This document shows positions 45,751 to 57,800 of a stretch of 64,000 nt of DNA, in pieces. Within the stretch, counting starts at the first letter, position 1. Each line of letters starts with the position of its first letter. The notes below the pieces were generated by a model. That model searched no databases and was not told the origin of the DNA. It saw only the letters and a list, made by a program, of their open reading frames with translations. The stretch spans positions 24,573 to 88,572 of the forward strand of contig FMBT01000465.1 in the NCBI GenBank assembly GCA_900095095.1, in the 5' to 3' direction. This DNA is from Fragilariopsis cylindrus CCMP1102 (Eukaryota; Bacillariophyta; Bacillariophyceae; Bacillariales; Bacillariaceae). The position numbers were made by a program, and so were the translations under genes.

Positions 45751-48700
45751 TTATACGAAATGCGTATCTCCGTCATCGCTGTAGATGGTACTAGTGTTGG
45801 TGTTTATTGTGTGATGATGGCGTTGCATCAATTTTTCGATTTTGCCCCAGTTGCTTTTGTTGAGTTGTGGTCCACCGATAATACCCTCTGGGTCACCAAT
45901 AATACCAGTGGGATTGCCCTTCGTCCTTGCTTGAAATCGTCGTTCACGATTGTGTTTCTTAAACTGAAAAAAATCTCGCCACATGGGAGACGAATGATGA
46001 AAAAGATTCGCATCCGATGCTCTAATTATTTGTTCGTCGTCAGAAGATGAAGACGAAACAGATAACGATGAGCTACCATCCGTTTTCTTCTTTAAGCAGT
46101 GATCGGGAGCCCATAGTCCCCTGATAGTATCCCAATGTAAGTTTTTCGGTTCGTGACCCTTAGGCTTCTCGTATGTTCCGTCATCCTTTTTTCGCGGCTG
46201 CCGTTTTGGCAAGAGACATCCGTCGCGTGTACGACGTGCTTGTCTTTCCACAAATCGATTTTTGAAATTTCGACTTCTAAAATGTCCTGTCTGATCAGGA
46301 TCGTAGTTGATCTCATCAATATCGTGTCCTGCAGAATACCCGTCGGCGTCATCGTGGTCACCCCCAACGAAGTCGTCAGATCGCTTTCTCTTTTTAAGGG
46401 ACGCAGATCGTAAAGAACCATCAGTTGTACGACTAGAAATAGTTTCATCCTCATCCTCATCGTCACCATCACTACCTGCACCTTCATTTAGACGTTCAGG
46501 TGGTGCCCACAAACCTCGAATTTTGTTCCAGGACAATCCAGCAGGTCTTGCTCCATCCGGCATCTTATAGTATCCATCTGCCCGCAAATACTTTTCCTTT
46601 CCGCCCTTTGGAATAAGACAACCATCTTTGGTTAGACGTAGTTTTCGTTCTGTTTCGCGGTTAAACACTTTGTAATGAGTATCATCATCGTCATAATCAT
46701 CACCATCGCCACCTATGCCGTTTTTCAGACTTTCAGATGGTACCCATAAACCTCGAATTTTGTGCCAAGATAATCCAAAGGGTCTATGTGTGTATGATGT
46801 GACGGTGGTTTGATTTAATTCAAAATTTAGAAAGGATGAGGGATTTCTTTGCACACAGATAAAGAAAATATAAAAGTCATGTATATAGTAGTTTTGGAAG
46901 ACTTACCTTGCTCCATCCGGGCGCCTATATGTTCCATCATCCTTCAAATATCTTTCCTTTCCATCCTTTGGAAGAAGACAACCATCTTTGGTTCTACGTT
47001 TTGCTCGATCTATTCCACGGTCTTTCGACCCTCTACTAGAAGGAGTACCACCATCACCATCATCATCATCACCACCGTCATCACCACTATCATCGCCTCT
47101 ATTATTATCATTCAATCGGTCAGGTGGTACCCACAAGCCTCGAATTGGGTCCCAAGATAAATTTGCGGGTCTGTATGTGTATTATGTGATGCGATGGTGG
47201 ATTCAATTAGATTCATGGTATTGAAAAAAAAGTGAGAAAGGAAACATAGATAAATATGCAAGTTATGAACAGTATACAGGCAGTAGTAAATATACCGCTG
47301 CTCTTTTTTGAGATATATTTACCTTTTTCCAGCCGGTATATCATAGGTTCCATTACTCATTAAATACTGTTCCTTACCACCCTTCGGATGAAGGCAACCA
47401 TCGCTGGTTTGACGTAGTCTTCTTTCCGTACTTCGGGACATCCCATTACCTTGTTCAGGATGGTAGTGGTAGCTGTCGGATGCCATTATATTTTTATTAT
47501 TTTTGATGTTCTTCTTCTTATCGTCCCCACCACGATCAATACTACTACCATCGCCTAAGCTCAATCGATTAATGGTAAGAATTCGTCGTCCCGAACTACT
47601 TCTTTTCCGATCACCAGCATTAGCAGGAGAACCATCCTTTAGAGAAGTAGAGTCACACTCATCATCTTTCCTAACGACAGGAGAAGCTACAAGGTGGTGG
47701 TCTGCATATTTACGTTTCTTAATGGGTTGCCTGTTGAACTGCGAACGACCACTATCAATACCACTAACACCACCACTACCAATACTACCATTATCACCTC
47801 CACGTTCTTCTCGTCTACTTTTAATTTTTCTTAGTACGTCAACTGATACACCACGATAAAATAATCGTTTGGTGGGATCATTTGAAGATTCTGCTTCCTC
47901 AATAGATCTATGTTGAAATGTACGACAATTTTTACCAAGAATTGGTGATATGATATTAAATTGACCAAATGCATTCAATATTGATACCATTTTAGTCATA
48001 AAAGTTGTTTTCTTTAATATCTGTGTCACAAAATCTGATTCACTATATACATGAAAACTATTTCCATCTGTACTCCATGAAACAATTTTATCAATACCTA
48101 ATTGTTTTGATGAATTTAATAATCGACATAGTTGTATAGGAAATGTCAATTCACCATTATCATTCCTTTTTTTGTTCGAATTACAACTATCAGTTAAATC
48201 AATTTCATCTAATGATGATACCGTTAAGTATTCATCATAAACAAATTCATTACCATTATCATCATCATCGTTATTTGTTGTTGGTGGTGGTGGTTGTAAT
48301 ATTAAATTTAAGTCTCGACGTATCATCTTATTATTAAAGAACTTTGACCCTTTTCTATATTTCAAATCATGCTCTTTTTTCCCCATTTTCGACTTAAATT
48401 TCAAATCATACTCATTTTCCCCCATTTTTGACTCCTCATTACCATTATCATCATTGCCAAGCTGTTTCTTCTTTGTCAGCAGTACCTGCTGTGCTTTCTT
48501 GTTGTTCTTCTTCTTCCCTTTGGCATCATTCTTTGTGTCGGCAGCAAACTTGTACAAACCAAGTTCTTTCAATTTATCCTCATTGCGTTTGATTTTATTC
48601 AAACGTAGCTTTTCGTATGCACTCAAACCACCTTGGTTATTGTTGTTCTTATTGATGGGGTCATTATCATCATCGTCGTCGGTATCATCCGAATCCGAAT

Positions 48701-50237
48701 CCGAATCCGAATCATCACCACTTTTATAATCAACTGATTCATCCGAATCTAACTTTAACATATCTTGACTATCCTCCTCCTCCTCCTCGTCGTCATCGTC
48801 CAGTAACTCGGAATGGATAGAATCATCTTCATCATTATTCTCATTATCGACTTTTGTTTTTGTTTTTGTTGTTGTGGTTGGTCTAAAAATAAAACCAAGA
48901 CTGTTTAATTTGGATACTTTTCTCCAATCGACACGTGTCATATCATGATATCCCGATTCTAATCTTCGACAATTACGATTAATGGCGGTACATAAACGAT
49001 AAACTTGATTTTTATATTGTTTAGGATTTTTTTTTTTCTTCGAACGGAATTTACAATATTTTTTATGTTCTGATCGAATATCTCGAATAAATTTTCCCAG
49101 TATCGGATGATTAGTTGAGATATTACAATGACCACAATTCTTATAAAATTGTATCATCATACCATATCCTTCCTCCCATGATCGTGGTGTACGAACATCA
49201 GTAGTAATAGATGCTAGAACATTATTAGTGGATTTATGATTATTTTTATTATAGACCAAGTAATTCCTGGGTACTAATTTTTTCTTATCAGTTTTAGTAC
49301 TTGTTGTTGTTGTTGTTGTTGTTATTGTTGACGCATGTTTTTGCGATGCCAGTTTTTGTCGGTAGGTATGCGAATCCGAACTATTCTCCCATTCCCATAA
49401 ATAATGTCGACCAATTTTTATATTCGGATCATTGTATTCTTCAAAAGGATTATCATCATTCTCATTATCTAATTCGTCGTCATCGTCGTCGTCGGAAGCA
49501 GAAGTAGTAGAAGCAAAAGTAATACTTCTTTTTTTTCCTTTCTTTGCTTTTACTTTTAGTTTATTAGTAGTATTTTTATTTTTATTTGTCGTTGTGGCGG
49601 TTGCTGCTGCTGCTGCTGCTGCTGCTGCTTGGACACGCATACAGGTCGTTTCGTGTCGTTTAATACCATATTTACTGAACATCTCATTACAAAACCTACA
49701 TTTTCCCATATCGGGAATTGCTGTTGCTGATTTTTTTAGAGTGCCGTTGCCATTGCCGTTCTTGTCACTCACAGTTCTATTATCAATACTGCTACAACTT
49801 TTATCTGTTAAAAATACTTTTTTGCCACCGGAAGATGTTGCTGTTGCTGCTGTTGCTGCTGTTGCTGCTGTTGCCTCAGTAGAATTTGAATTTGCAGAAT
49901 TTGAATTATTATTTGTAGTAGGCGGTGGTGGTGGTACTGCTGCTCTTGCTGGTGGAGCAGGAACCGCCATATAATGATTCGGAACAATTCGACGTCGTCG
50001 TTGACCATTCATTGCTAATCGTACACTGGAATAGGGTACATACTCAATCATATTGGTAGTGGTCCATTTAATTGAGACATATTCTTCTTCATCTTCTGAA
50101 TCGTTCTCATTTGAATCATCAGAATCGTCATCGTCATCTGAATCAGGTTTACGTATATCACCGATATACATTGCCATATGATCTGTTTTACCTTGTGTGA
50201 CCCAAACAAGTTCACCTATTCCTATACCTGATGCCAT
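45751..50237 (-). CDS. Multidomain nuclear-type protein: Tudor-like, C2HC finger, HA-like, HSF-like domain and tandem GLW modules; three exons
   Basis: Exons 50237-47323, 47170-46907 and 46783-45751; introns of 152 and 123 nt, both phase 2. The product is 1403 residues. In order: Tudor/PWWP-like barrel (~8-85, ELVWVTQGK...YVSIKWTTTNM); C2HC finger (C180, C183, H195, C199); helicase-associated-like domain (~352-450, WEEGYGMMIQFYKNCGHCNI to LNSLGFIF); acidic linkers; YEKLRLNKIKRNEDKLKELGL (~540-560), a motif seen in other nuclear proteins; HSF-like DNA-binding domain (~698-800, FPIQLCRLL to LFYRGVSVDVLRKIK). From ~945, four modules follow, of form [R/K]xTxDGCLxPKxGKExY ... DGTYxxPxG, then xLxWxxIRGLWxPxxxL, plus one degenerate copy. 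DNA or chromatin binding is inferred. The HSF-like recognition helix lacks the usual Arg. Confidence 0.85.
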
Positions 50238-51270
50238 GATTATTTATTTATTTCTTCTTCTTTTTCTTCAATTTTTCGAGATTTCTGATAAACTTGCTTT
50301 CTTTTGTTTCTTCCTGTTACTGACTGACTGACGTGTGATGCATGCATACGTTTTTTCGAAGAATCTACTACTGATTGCTTTCTTTCTTTCTTTCTTTCTT
50401 TACTTGGCTTTACTACTGTAGTACGGCACCAAAGAAGATGACGACAAGCGAACGAACTAACGTTACTGTACAGTACGTAACCTTGCTCTTGCTTTCTAAT
50501 CGTGAGTCACTACTCGTGAGAACTCGTGAGAACTCGTGAGAGGGTTCTCAAAACTACTAACAAAAATGTATTTGATTTTTTATTGAAACCTTCTTATTCG
50601 CTCTTGCTTTTCTAGTAGTCGTAGACTACAGTACAGTACGTTACTTGGCCTGGCCTCGTTTATTGATACTGCTACTGTAGGCGAATGATAAATTTAAGTA
50701 ATGCAGGAAATACAGTACATTAGAGCCAAGATAATAAAACTTCAGGTAAGTGTAAAGGTACACAGGTAGTGTACTGTAGTGTGTTAGTAGTAAGGGATGA
50801 TCGCCATGTGTGCGACTAACTTTTTGCGTATTTAATTTAAAAAAGAGTTCTTTGGTGGTAGCGTGTTGACGCTACCAGGAATTGCGCTTATAAAGTGTGC
50901 CGTACAAACGACACCAACGCTAATGACATTTTTATGTTTTCTTGCTTCAATAGGCGATGAAGAAGCAATGTTAGTTTTGGGTGGTACAAAATATAAAAGC
51001 ATAAGTCTTTCTTACAAAAAACAATTGATTAAACCAAAAAAATTAAAAAGTATAATTGTGTTTAATGAAAGTAAAGCGATTTTTTTCTGAATTGCCATAA
51101 TTGAATATAAAAACGCCGTACAAACTTCTTGTACAATGACATTAAGTAACATTCTTCGATACGCGAACCTACTTGCACTACAAGCAACACACATTAACTT
51201 TTCTATTTGGGGGTTTTCGTGAGAACTAGTGGTTATAATTAATAATCCCCCCAAATTAGCATAGAGGGGC
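50238..51270. other. Upstream region of the large gene; short tandem repeats
   Basis: A CTTT run lies at ~50383-50402. GAACTCGTGA is tandemly repeated near 50513-50542. ctacagtacagtacgt-type words recur. No gene is supported; frames at 50863-51305 are short and unrecognised. Confidence 0.5.
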
Positions 51271-52129
51271 TTTTTGATCAGAAATGAACACAAAAAATGT
51301 CTCATTTGAAAGGGTTGCAGGTAACAGCACCAAATAGGTTGGGTGCACTATCATCCACATAGTGTACTAGAACATTGTGTGTGCCTCCTACAACTTTTCT
51401 GCTTATGTAGTTGCGGAATAAAATAATGTGTTTCGCTTTTATGGTAGGCACACAAATAATAACAAGATTTTTGATCAAAATGAACCACAAAATATCTCAT
51501 ATAGAAGAGTTCCATAGGACAACACTAGATGGGTCAGAAGAATTGTGTTTGCCTCCTACCACATTCCTGTTCCTGTGGTTAAGGAATAACATTCATTTTG
51601 CTTTTATGACAGGCGCACAATCCAAATAACAAGATTTTTGGTCAAAATGAACCACAAAATATCTCATTTGAAAGGGTTGCAGAAGACAACACCAGATGAA
51701 TCGGGTGCACTAACATCCATTTGATAGTGTACTAAAACATTGTGTGTGCCTTCTACAACTTTTCTGCTCCTGTAATTGCGGAATAAAATGCATCTTGCTT
51801 TTGTGGTTGCTTGCACCCAAAACATACTTTTTGATCAGAAATGAGCCACAAAATGTTTCATTAGAAAGGGTTGCAGAGGACAGCACCAAACAGGTTGGGT
51901 GCACTAACATCCACATAGTGTACTAGAACATTGTGTTTGCCTTTCTATTCCTGTTGTTGAGGAATTAAATTCATCTCGCTTTTGTGGCAGGCACAAAAAC
52001 TACAGCATGATTTTTGATCAGAAATGAACAAAAAATATCTCATTTGAAAGGGTTGCAGTCAACAACACCAGATGGGTCAGGGGAACAAGCATCCACATTG
52101 TGTAGTACTAGGCTAGATCATTGTGTGTG
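51271..52129 (+). repeat. Satellite-like tandem array, five units, plus orientation
   Basis: Units begin with TTTTTGATCA(G)AAATGA near 51271, 51468, 51634, 51828 and 52011, a period of ~166-197 bp. Each contains a form of tcatttgaaagggttgcag, acaacaccagatg, catccacatagtgtactag, attgtgtgtgcctcc and gcggaataaa. The fifth unit is cut by the 5' LTR. Non-coding. Confidence 0.9.
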
Positions 52130-52498
52130 TGTTGCGGATTCAATTTATTTGGAGTCCCGTGAGGTTTTTGTGGTAGTCGCGGATCATATGCATTATGACA
52201 TCTGTGCACGTCGCTTCCTCACAATAATAAAACATGTGAAGTTATCTAGTTGTGTGGCTGACAATTGACGAGAGGCGATGTGTTGTGTTTACATTGTGCA
52301 AATGAATATCATTGCACCTCTGTACACTGCACCTCCACTGTCATGTCGTCACTACTCATTATTTATTAATTATCTATGCAATAGGGAAATATATAAATAA
52401 CTAAGTTAACTAGCAAACATACAGTCTCTTCAAGCATTACATAGCCATAGCAATCACAAGTACCTCAGATCGCAGAGGGTGTCTATTGTATTTCAACA
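52130..52498 (+). repeat. 5' LTR
   Basis: 369 bp, TGTTG...CAACA. It contains ATATATAAATAA near 52389-52400, a likely TATA signal. Start and end were fixed by comparison with the 3' LTR; the shared gtg just before TGTTG could shift the start by three bases. Confidence 0.93.
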
Positions 52499-52590
52499 TA
52501 ATTAATAAATAATCAAAGCCATTGATCCGATCTAATCGAATCAATAACAACCATCGATACAGTCAAATATACCAGATATCAACTCTAACG

Positions 52591-54867
52591 ATGACTCAAA
52601 ATAACGAATCCAGTACTCCTCCAAGTGGTACTGCCGACAACAAGGCAACAGCCGCAACGACTGATACCACATCAGGGAAGGCAGCTGGATCAAAGAAGAA
52701 ACAACAACAGAAGAAGGGTAACAACAACAACGCTTCTGCTAAGAAGAAACAAACGGCTACACCGAAGTCTTCCTTCAAAGGTTTGGCATCCGGCAACAGC
52801 TCCATGAAAGGCATTGTAATTGCTGATGGTAATGGTAACAAGGCTGGTCAGTTTCGTGTGTTTCAGAAGAGCCTAGCTGGTACTGCTGCCGAGGCAGCAG
52901 CCTATGGGCTTGATTCAGCTATTCTGGATCTAGAACCTAAATTGAGGACCGATTTCATCACACCGAAGGAAAGTCCGGAAGTGCATTCCAATCTGACTCC
53001 AATCCTGGATGAAGATGGTGCAGAAACTGGTGGTAACACACTAATATGTTTCAATCCTGCTCTTAAGGAGCAAATGGACGCTGAATACCACACGCTGTTA
53101 AAAATCCAGTCGTCGAACTGGAATCAATACAGTAGAATTGTGGAAGGTTATTATCGCATTGCCATTGGAAACATTGACAGCAACGTGCTAACATACTGTC
53201 GTATGGACAAACGTATGGCTGATGCAGAAAAGAAAAAGGATTTAATAGCATTCCTGCTCATCCTTAGATCTGTTTGTGCGCAGAACCAAAGCAATGTGAA
53301 GGTTGATCAAGAATTCAAGAACCTGCACTCTCTACATTCAACATTCGGTTATAAACAAGTGAAGAGTGTTTCTGATGCAGACTATGCAGAAGAAGTTATG
53401 GACCGATACGAATCGGCTGTATTCACTTGTGGTAAATTTATAGTGGGTCAAACCATCTATGATAAAGTATTATCAAGATATCATACTCCATGTACATTCA
53501 AAGAATACCACCTCCTTACTGAAGAGAAACAAGCTCCTATCGATGATATTGTCAAAGATAGAACAGTTGCCAGGTTAATCATCAAGAATTCGCTTAACAG
53601 CAAAGCCCGTGCAGAACTAGTGAAAACATATTCTGTCAACAACAGCTCATGTTATCCTAATACTGTGAGCGAAGCATTATCTTTACTGGAAACATTCAAA
53701 ATGACACCAGCTGATAATAACAATACCAATCAAACAGAGGCTGAGACAGCTATCGTGTCCTATCACGAAACTATCGACCCTGTTATTGAAAATGAAGTGG
53801 AGGATATCATTCCAAATGATGCTCCCACCCATGAAGAACCAACCATCGACGACGTCGTTGTTGAAGAAACTGAGGAGTGTACGGACACTAATCAAGCTGA
53901 TTTCAATGCAACAGTTATGGCTTCCATTATTAGCGAAGCAACAGCTGAAGCTGATGAGGAAATGTTCATCGGTGCTAGTTTTGCAGGACTGCAGGATGCT
54001 GATGAGGCTTATGACGACAACGAACCCGACCTATTGTGCTTTGCACAGGTGGTCGATCAAGCAGCCAATGCTGAAGAATCTTCATCTGAAGAGTCCAATC
54101 AACGGCGGGATAGGATATTGCATGAACGACCTAGTTATGCGATCAACCACAAACAAGATTTTGAATTAGTGGTATATCTAACAGCTCAAAGAGTGAACAA
54201 TTCAGGCGATCATGTCCGTATTCGACACTATGAAGTAGATAATCCGGGCCTCATTAGTCATGAATATGGAGGTACAACACCAGAAGCTATTGTGGACTAC
54301 TCAGATGTACTTCGTTTAAAGCTACAGACTGCAGGGATCAAGGACGTCGAGAATCTGCTTGATATCTTTGAAGAATGTAGTACCAATGATGCCTCATCAA
54401 GCATCCGGCATCTGATGAACACAGTATGTCAAGTACCACTTCACACCAGCACAGTGCGTTTCCTGAAAGAGGAAACATACAGACACAAAGAACATCTTCG
54501 ATACAACAGTACAAGATATGATGTTATGTGTGGTGAAATCGGCAGAGATGATGCACCAATCCATTACCCTGCAGCTCATGTTCTACTGCATCATACTATT
54601 GTTGCAGTGGCATCATACCAACAAAGGCGCAAGCCTACACGTTGGATCAACAAGGTAACTCGAAAGATGACAGAGTGTCACATCAATTCTCGTGAACAAC
54701 TTGAAAATGTGATTAGAAATAACACAATCAATGATGTATTCCAACAATACAACAAGCCTTCCTTCCACAAGATGACAATCAATGGATTTAAGCATATTCT
54801 GGGTATAGAAGTGAACCAAGGTTACATTGCAGGTTACACTCAGGATTTTCGTCAAGGCCGGTCTTAA
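52591..54867 (+). CDS. Copia Gag-like protein
   Basis: 758 residues from ATG 52591 (open upstream without ATG). The N-terminus is Lys/Asn/Gln-rich, and the middle (~150-390) is a helical region typical of Gag (FNPALKEQMDAEYHTLLKI onward). The C-terminal half has an acidic segment (NEVEDIIPNDAPTHEEPT) and a second ordered part with KPTRWINKVTRKM near the end. No CCHC zinc knuckle is visible, which is unusual for Gag. It ends 14 nt before the Pol ATG, in a different frame. Expected to form the particle that packages element RNA. Confidence 0.85.
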   Translation: MTQNNESSTPPSGTADNKATAATTDTTSGKAAGSKKKQQQKKGNNNNASAKKKQTATPKSSFKGLASGNSSMKGIVIADGNGNKAGQFRVFQKSLAGTAAEAAAYGLDSAILDLEPKLRTDFITPKESPEVHSNLTPILDEDGAETGGNTLICFNPALKEQMDAEYHTLLKIQSSNWNQYSRIVEGYYRIAIGNIDSNVLTYCRMDKRMADAEKKKDLIAFLLILRSVCAQNQSNVKVDQEFKNLHSLHSTFGYKQVKSVSDADYAEEVMDRYESAVFTCGKFIVGQTIYDKVLSRYHTPCTFKEYHLLTEEKQAPIDDIVKDRTVARLIIKNSLNSKARAELVKTYSVNNSSCYPNTVSEALSLLETFKMTPADNNNTNQTEAETAIVSYHETIDPVIENEVEDIIPNDAPTHEEPTIDDVVVEETEECTDTNQADFNATVMASIISEATAEADEEMFIGASFAGLQDADEAYDDNEPDLLCFAQVVDQAANAEESSSEESNQRRDRILHERPSYAINHKQDFELVVYLTAQRVNNSGDHVRIRHYEVDNPGLISHEYGGTTPEAIVDYSDVLRLKLQTAGIKDVENLLDIFEECSTNDASSSIRHLMNTVCQVPLHTSTVRFLKEETYRHKEHLRYNSTRYDVMCGEIGRDDAPIHYPAAHVLLHHTIVAVASYQQRRKPTRWINKVTRKMTECHINSREQLENVIRNNTINDVFQQYNKPSFHKMTINGFKHILGIEVNQGYIAGYTQDFRQGRS

Positions 54868-54881
54868 CAACGGAAGATCGA

Positions 54882-57800
54882 ATGCCATATGAACCGTACG
54901 ACACTGGATGGATCAAACCCATCTATGGATTGATTTGCCTAACTTGGCTTATATACAACCAAGGATGCCTACCTACTGTCGTTTCAGCAATGTGTTTCAA
55001 CAACATATTCATTCCAATGTTTGGAATTGCCTACAAGCTACTCCAAGCAATCGCTAACTCTATCTTGACAGTCGGTACTGCCATAGTTCAAATTGAGTCT
55101 TGTGTTTTCCGTCATTTCAACTATATTGATCCAATTTTCAATTGCATTCAACGATTTGAACGTTTGATGTCTAGTGTTCGAATACACACTAATCCATCGA
55201 TGGCCATACGCCCTTCAGGCATATGTAGAAGACATAATTCCAGCAACAACAAGAGTTCCTCAGGGAGGCACTCTGGTATGTACCATGCTAGAAAGCGACT
55301 TGCAACCAAGCGTTCTATAATAACGCAACCATGGGCCGATTACTGGCCCACTCAAACCCAGGTCCGATCCAATCCTCGGACCCAGACCTGGTACCAAAGG
55401 AGACCATTACGATATAAAACCCGTAATGCTCTGCCCGCTCCGACTATACCTCAATCATTCTATCCTATAGATGATCCATCTTATCTCGACGTCACATGGT
55501 ATGACGCCATCTCTCCTTACTGGACTGGTGGTATGATTTGGAATAGTGCTTATGTACTCAACCACCAAGTTGTATCTGTTACTACTGATCCTATCTTTGT
55601 TTCTAATTTGTCTCCGACACTTGAAATGTCCGGGACAGTTCAACCACCGGAAGCAAGGAGTGGGGGTAAGAATGTTGGCCCACGGACCACCATTGCTCTT
55701 GATAGTGGATCTAGTATTCACATATTTAAGGATGCCTTCCTGCTAGCTGACATACTCTCTGATGACAGCAAATCCATCGCTGTTCGAACCACCGATTCGA
55801 AGTTCCAAGTTAATGACATAGGACGTCTTTGTGATGACCTCAACACACTGCCTCTTCCTCGTGATGGGTATTACTACTATCCAAATGGAGTAGCTAACCT
55901 TCTATCACTGGCCATGCTTACTGAAACTAAAAGGGTAGTGATGGACAGTGCGATTGACAATGCTATATATGTATTCAACGATGATGGCTCGTACATACGG
56001 TTTGCTAAGACATCCAATGGCATGTACTGTATTGACATCGGTACGGATAGCAATGATCATGTTGTAATGGCACATCAAACTGTCAAAGGCGAGAGCGCAC
56101 AGTTCTCAGCAATTGACTGCAGAAGAGCTGCCAAGGTTAGAGAACTACAACAAGTACTGGCATGTCCTAGCGACATTGACCTGGCCAATGCAGTGGAGCA
56201 CAACATCATAGGCTACAACAGGTTCACCAGAAGGGACATTCGTATTGCAAAGAAGATCTATGGTCCAGACGTCCCATCCCTGAAAGGAAAGACTGTCAAA
56301 CGGCCAAGCAAGATGCCGGAGAACGATACTTCAGAACTCCCATCATTCATACCGAAAGAATACACTGATGTCCACATATCAATCGACCTTATGCATGTGA
56401 ATGGAGTCAAGTTCCTAATAGCTCACTCCAAGCACATTGGACTGCTACAAACGTACTGTGTAAGAAAGAATAATCGTGAAGCCATACTGGCGTGCATTCT
56501 AAAAATAGTACAGTCCTACAAAAGTAGGAGTGTATTTAAGGTCGTAACGATTGAAGCTGACGGAGCATTCAAATCCATCAAGCACGAGCTTGAAGGAGAT
56601 CCATACAATATAACATTATCAACATGTGATGCTGACAGGCATGTGGAGACTATTGAAAGGCAAATAAGATTCCTCAAGGAGAGGATCCGAGCCGTTAGGC
56701 TAATGATGCCGTACAAGAAACTTCCAATGAGGTTCACCATTGAAATGGTACACCAAGTTGCCCAATTGATTAACTCTCTACCTAAGAGCAATGGAATACA
56801 TGCCATCCTATCACCAAGAGAAATCGTTAGTGGTAAGAAATTCAGATGTCCTACTATCAAAATAGGGCAATACGTCCAAGGTCTCACGGGTGGTACAAAC
56901 AGTACTGATCAAGAGAGGTCAATCGATGCTTTGTACATCGGTAGGGCTGACAATGGCAGTGGACACAGCGTGTTCAAACTAAGCACCAAACAAGTCGTAT
57001 CGGTCAACAGGGTTGTAATAATACCTACAAGTGAGGCCACCATTACAGCTGTCAATCACATTGGCAATGAGGAAGGACAGCCAGAAGGCTTAGAATTCTC
57101 TGACATGAATGGCAAGATCACACTTGATGACTTCGCTGCCAATGATAATAATGATGATGACAGCAATGCGTCTGATGCTGACTTTAAAATGGATGAAGAA
57201 TATCAAGATGAACTTGACAAAGAAAGGAAACTGGAACTTAAAGATAATCCAGATAATGATGCAGACCCTGACTCAACAGGGTTTGGTTCGGATGACCCGG
57301 ACTCGCAGATAGACTTCTTTCAGAACCCAATACAACAACACAATCAGGGTGTAGAACCTGTCATCTTTGACAATAGGACCCGATCAGCCAACAATCCAAC
57401 AGTGGCTCTTACTACTACTACACCAGCTGCAAAGCAGGAGTGTGGCAGCGATAAGAAGAAGAAGTATCCCATCATCAATGACGGTACACACTTGATAGAA
57501 GAAGATCTCGATGATGACCTAATACAAGACAATACTGTAGTACCTAACAACGACAAAGTCATTGATGCTGCAGTAGAGGAACCATCCGTTCCGTCCGAGC
57601 TTGTGTCGGACCTAGGTTCATATTGGGCGTTCGCCCAATCATCACATGCTTATGTTCTCAACACCATTGCCTCTTACAACAACATCGAAGCATCCAAGTC
57701 TACTCCACAGTATGGTTTTAACAGAGGCCTGAAGGAATTCAAGGATCTTGGGTATGAAGCAACAGTGAAAGAGCTTGATGATAATCTTTTAGGAATGAAT

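Noticed and set aside
49432-49974. 180-codon plus-strand frame opposite the large gene
   Set aside because: Antisense shadow of triplet repeats in the Tudor-to-HA linker region.
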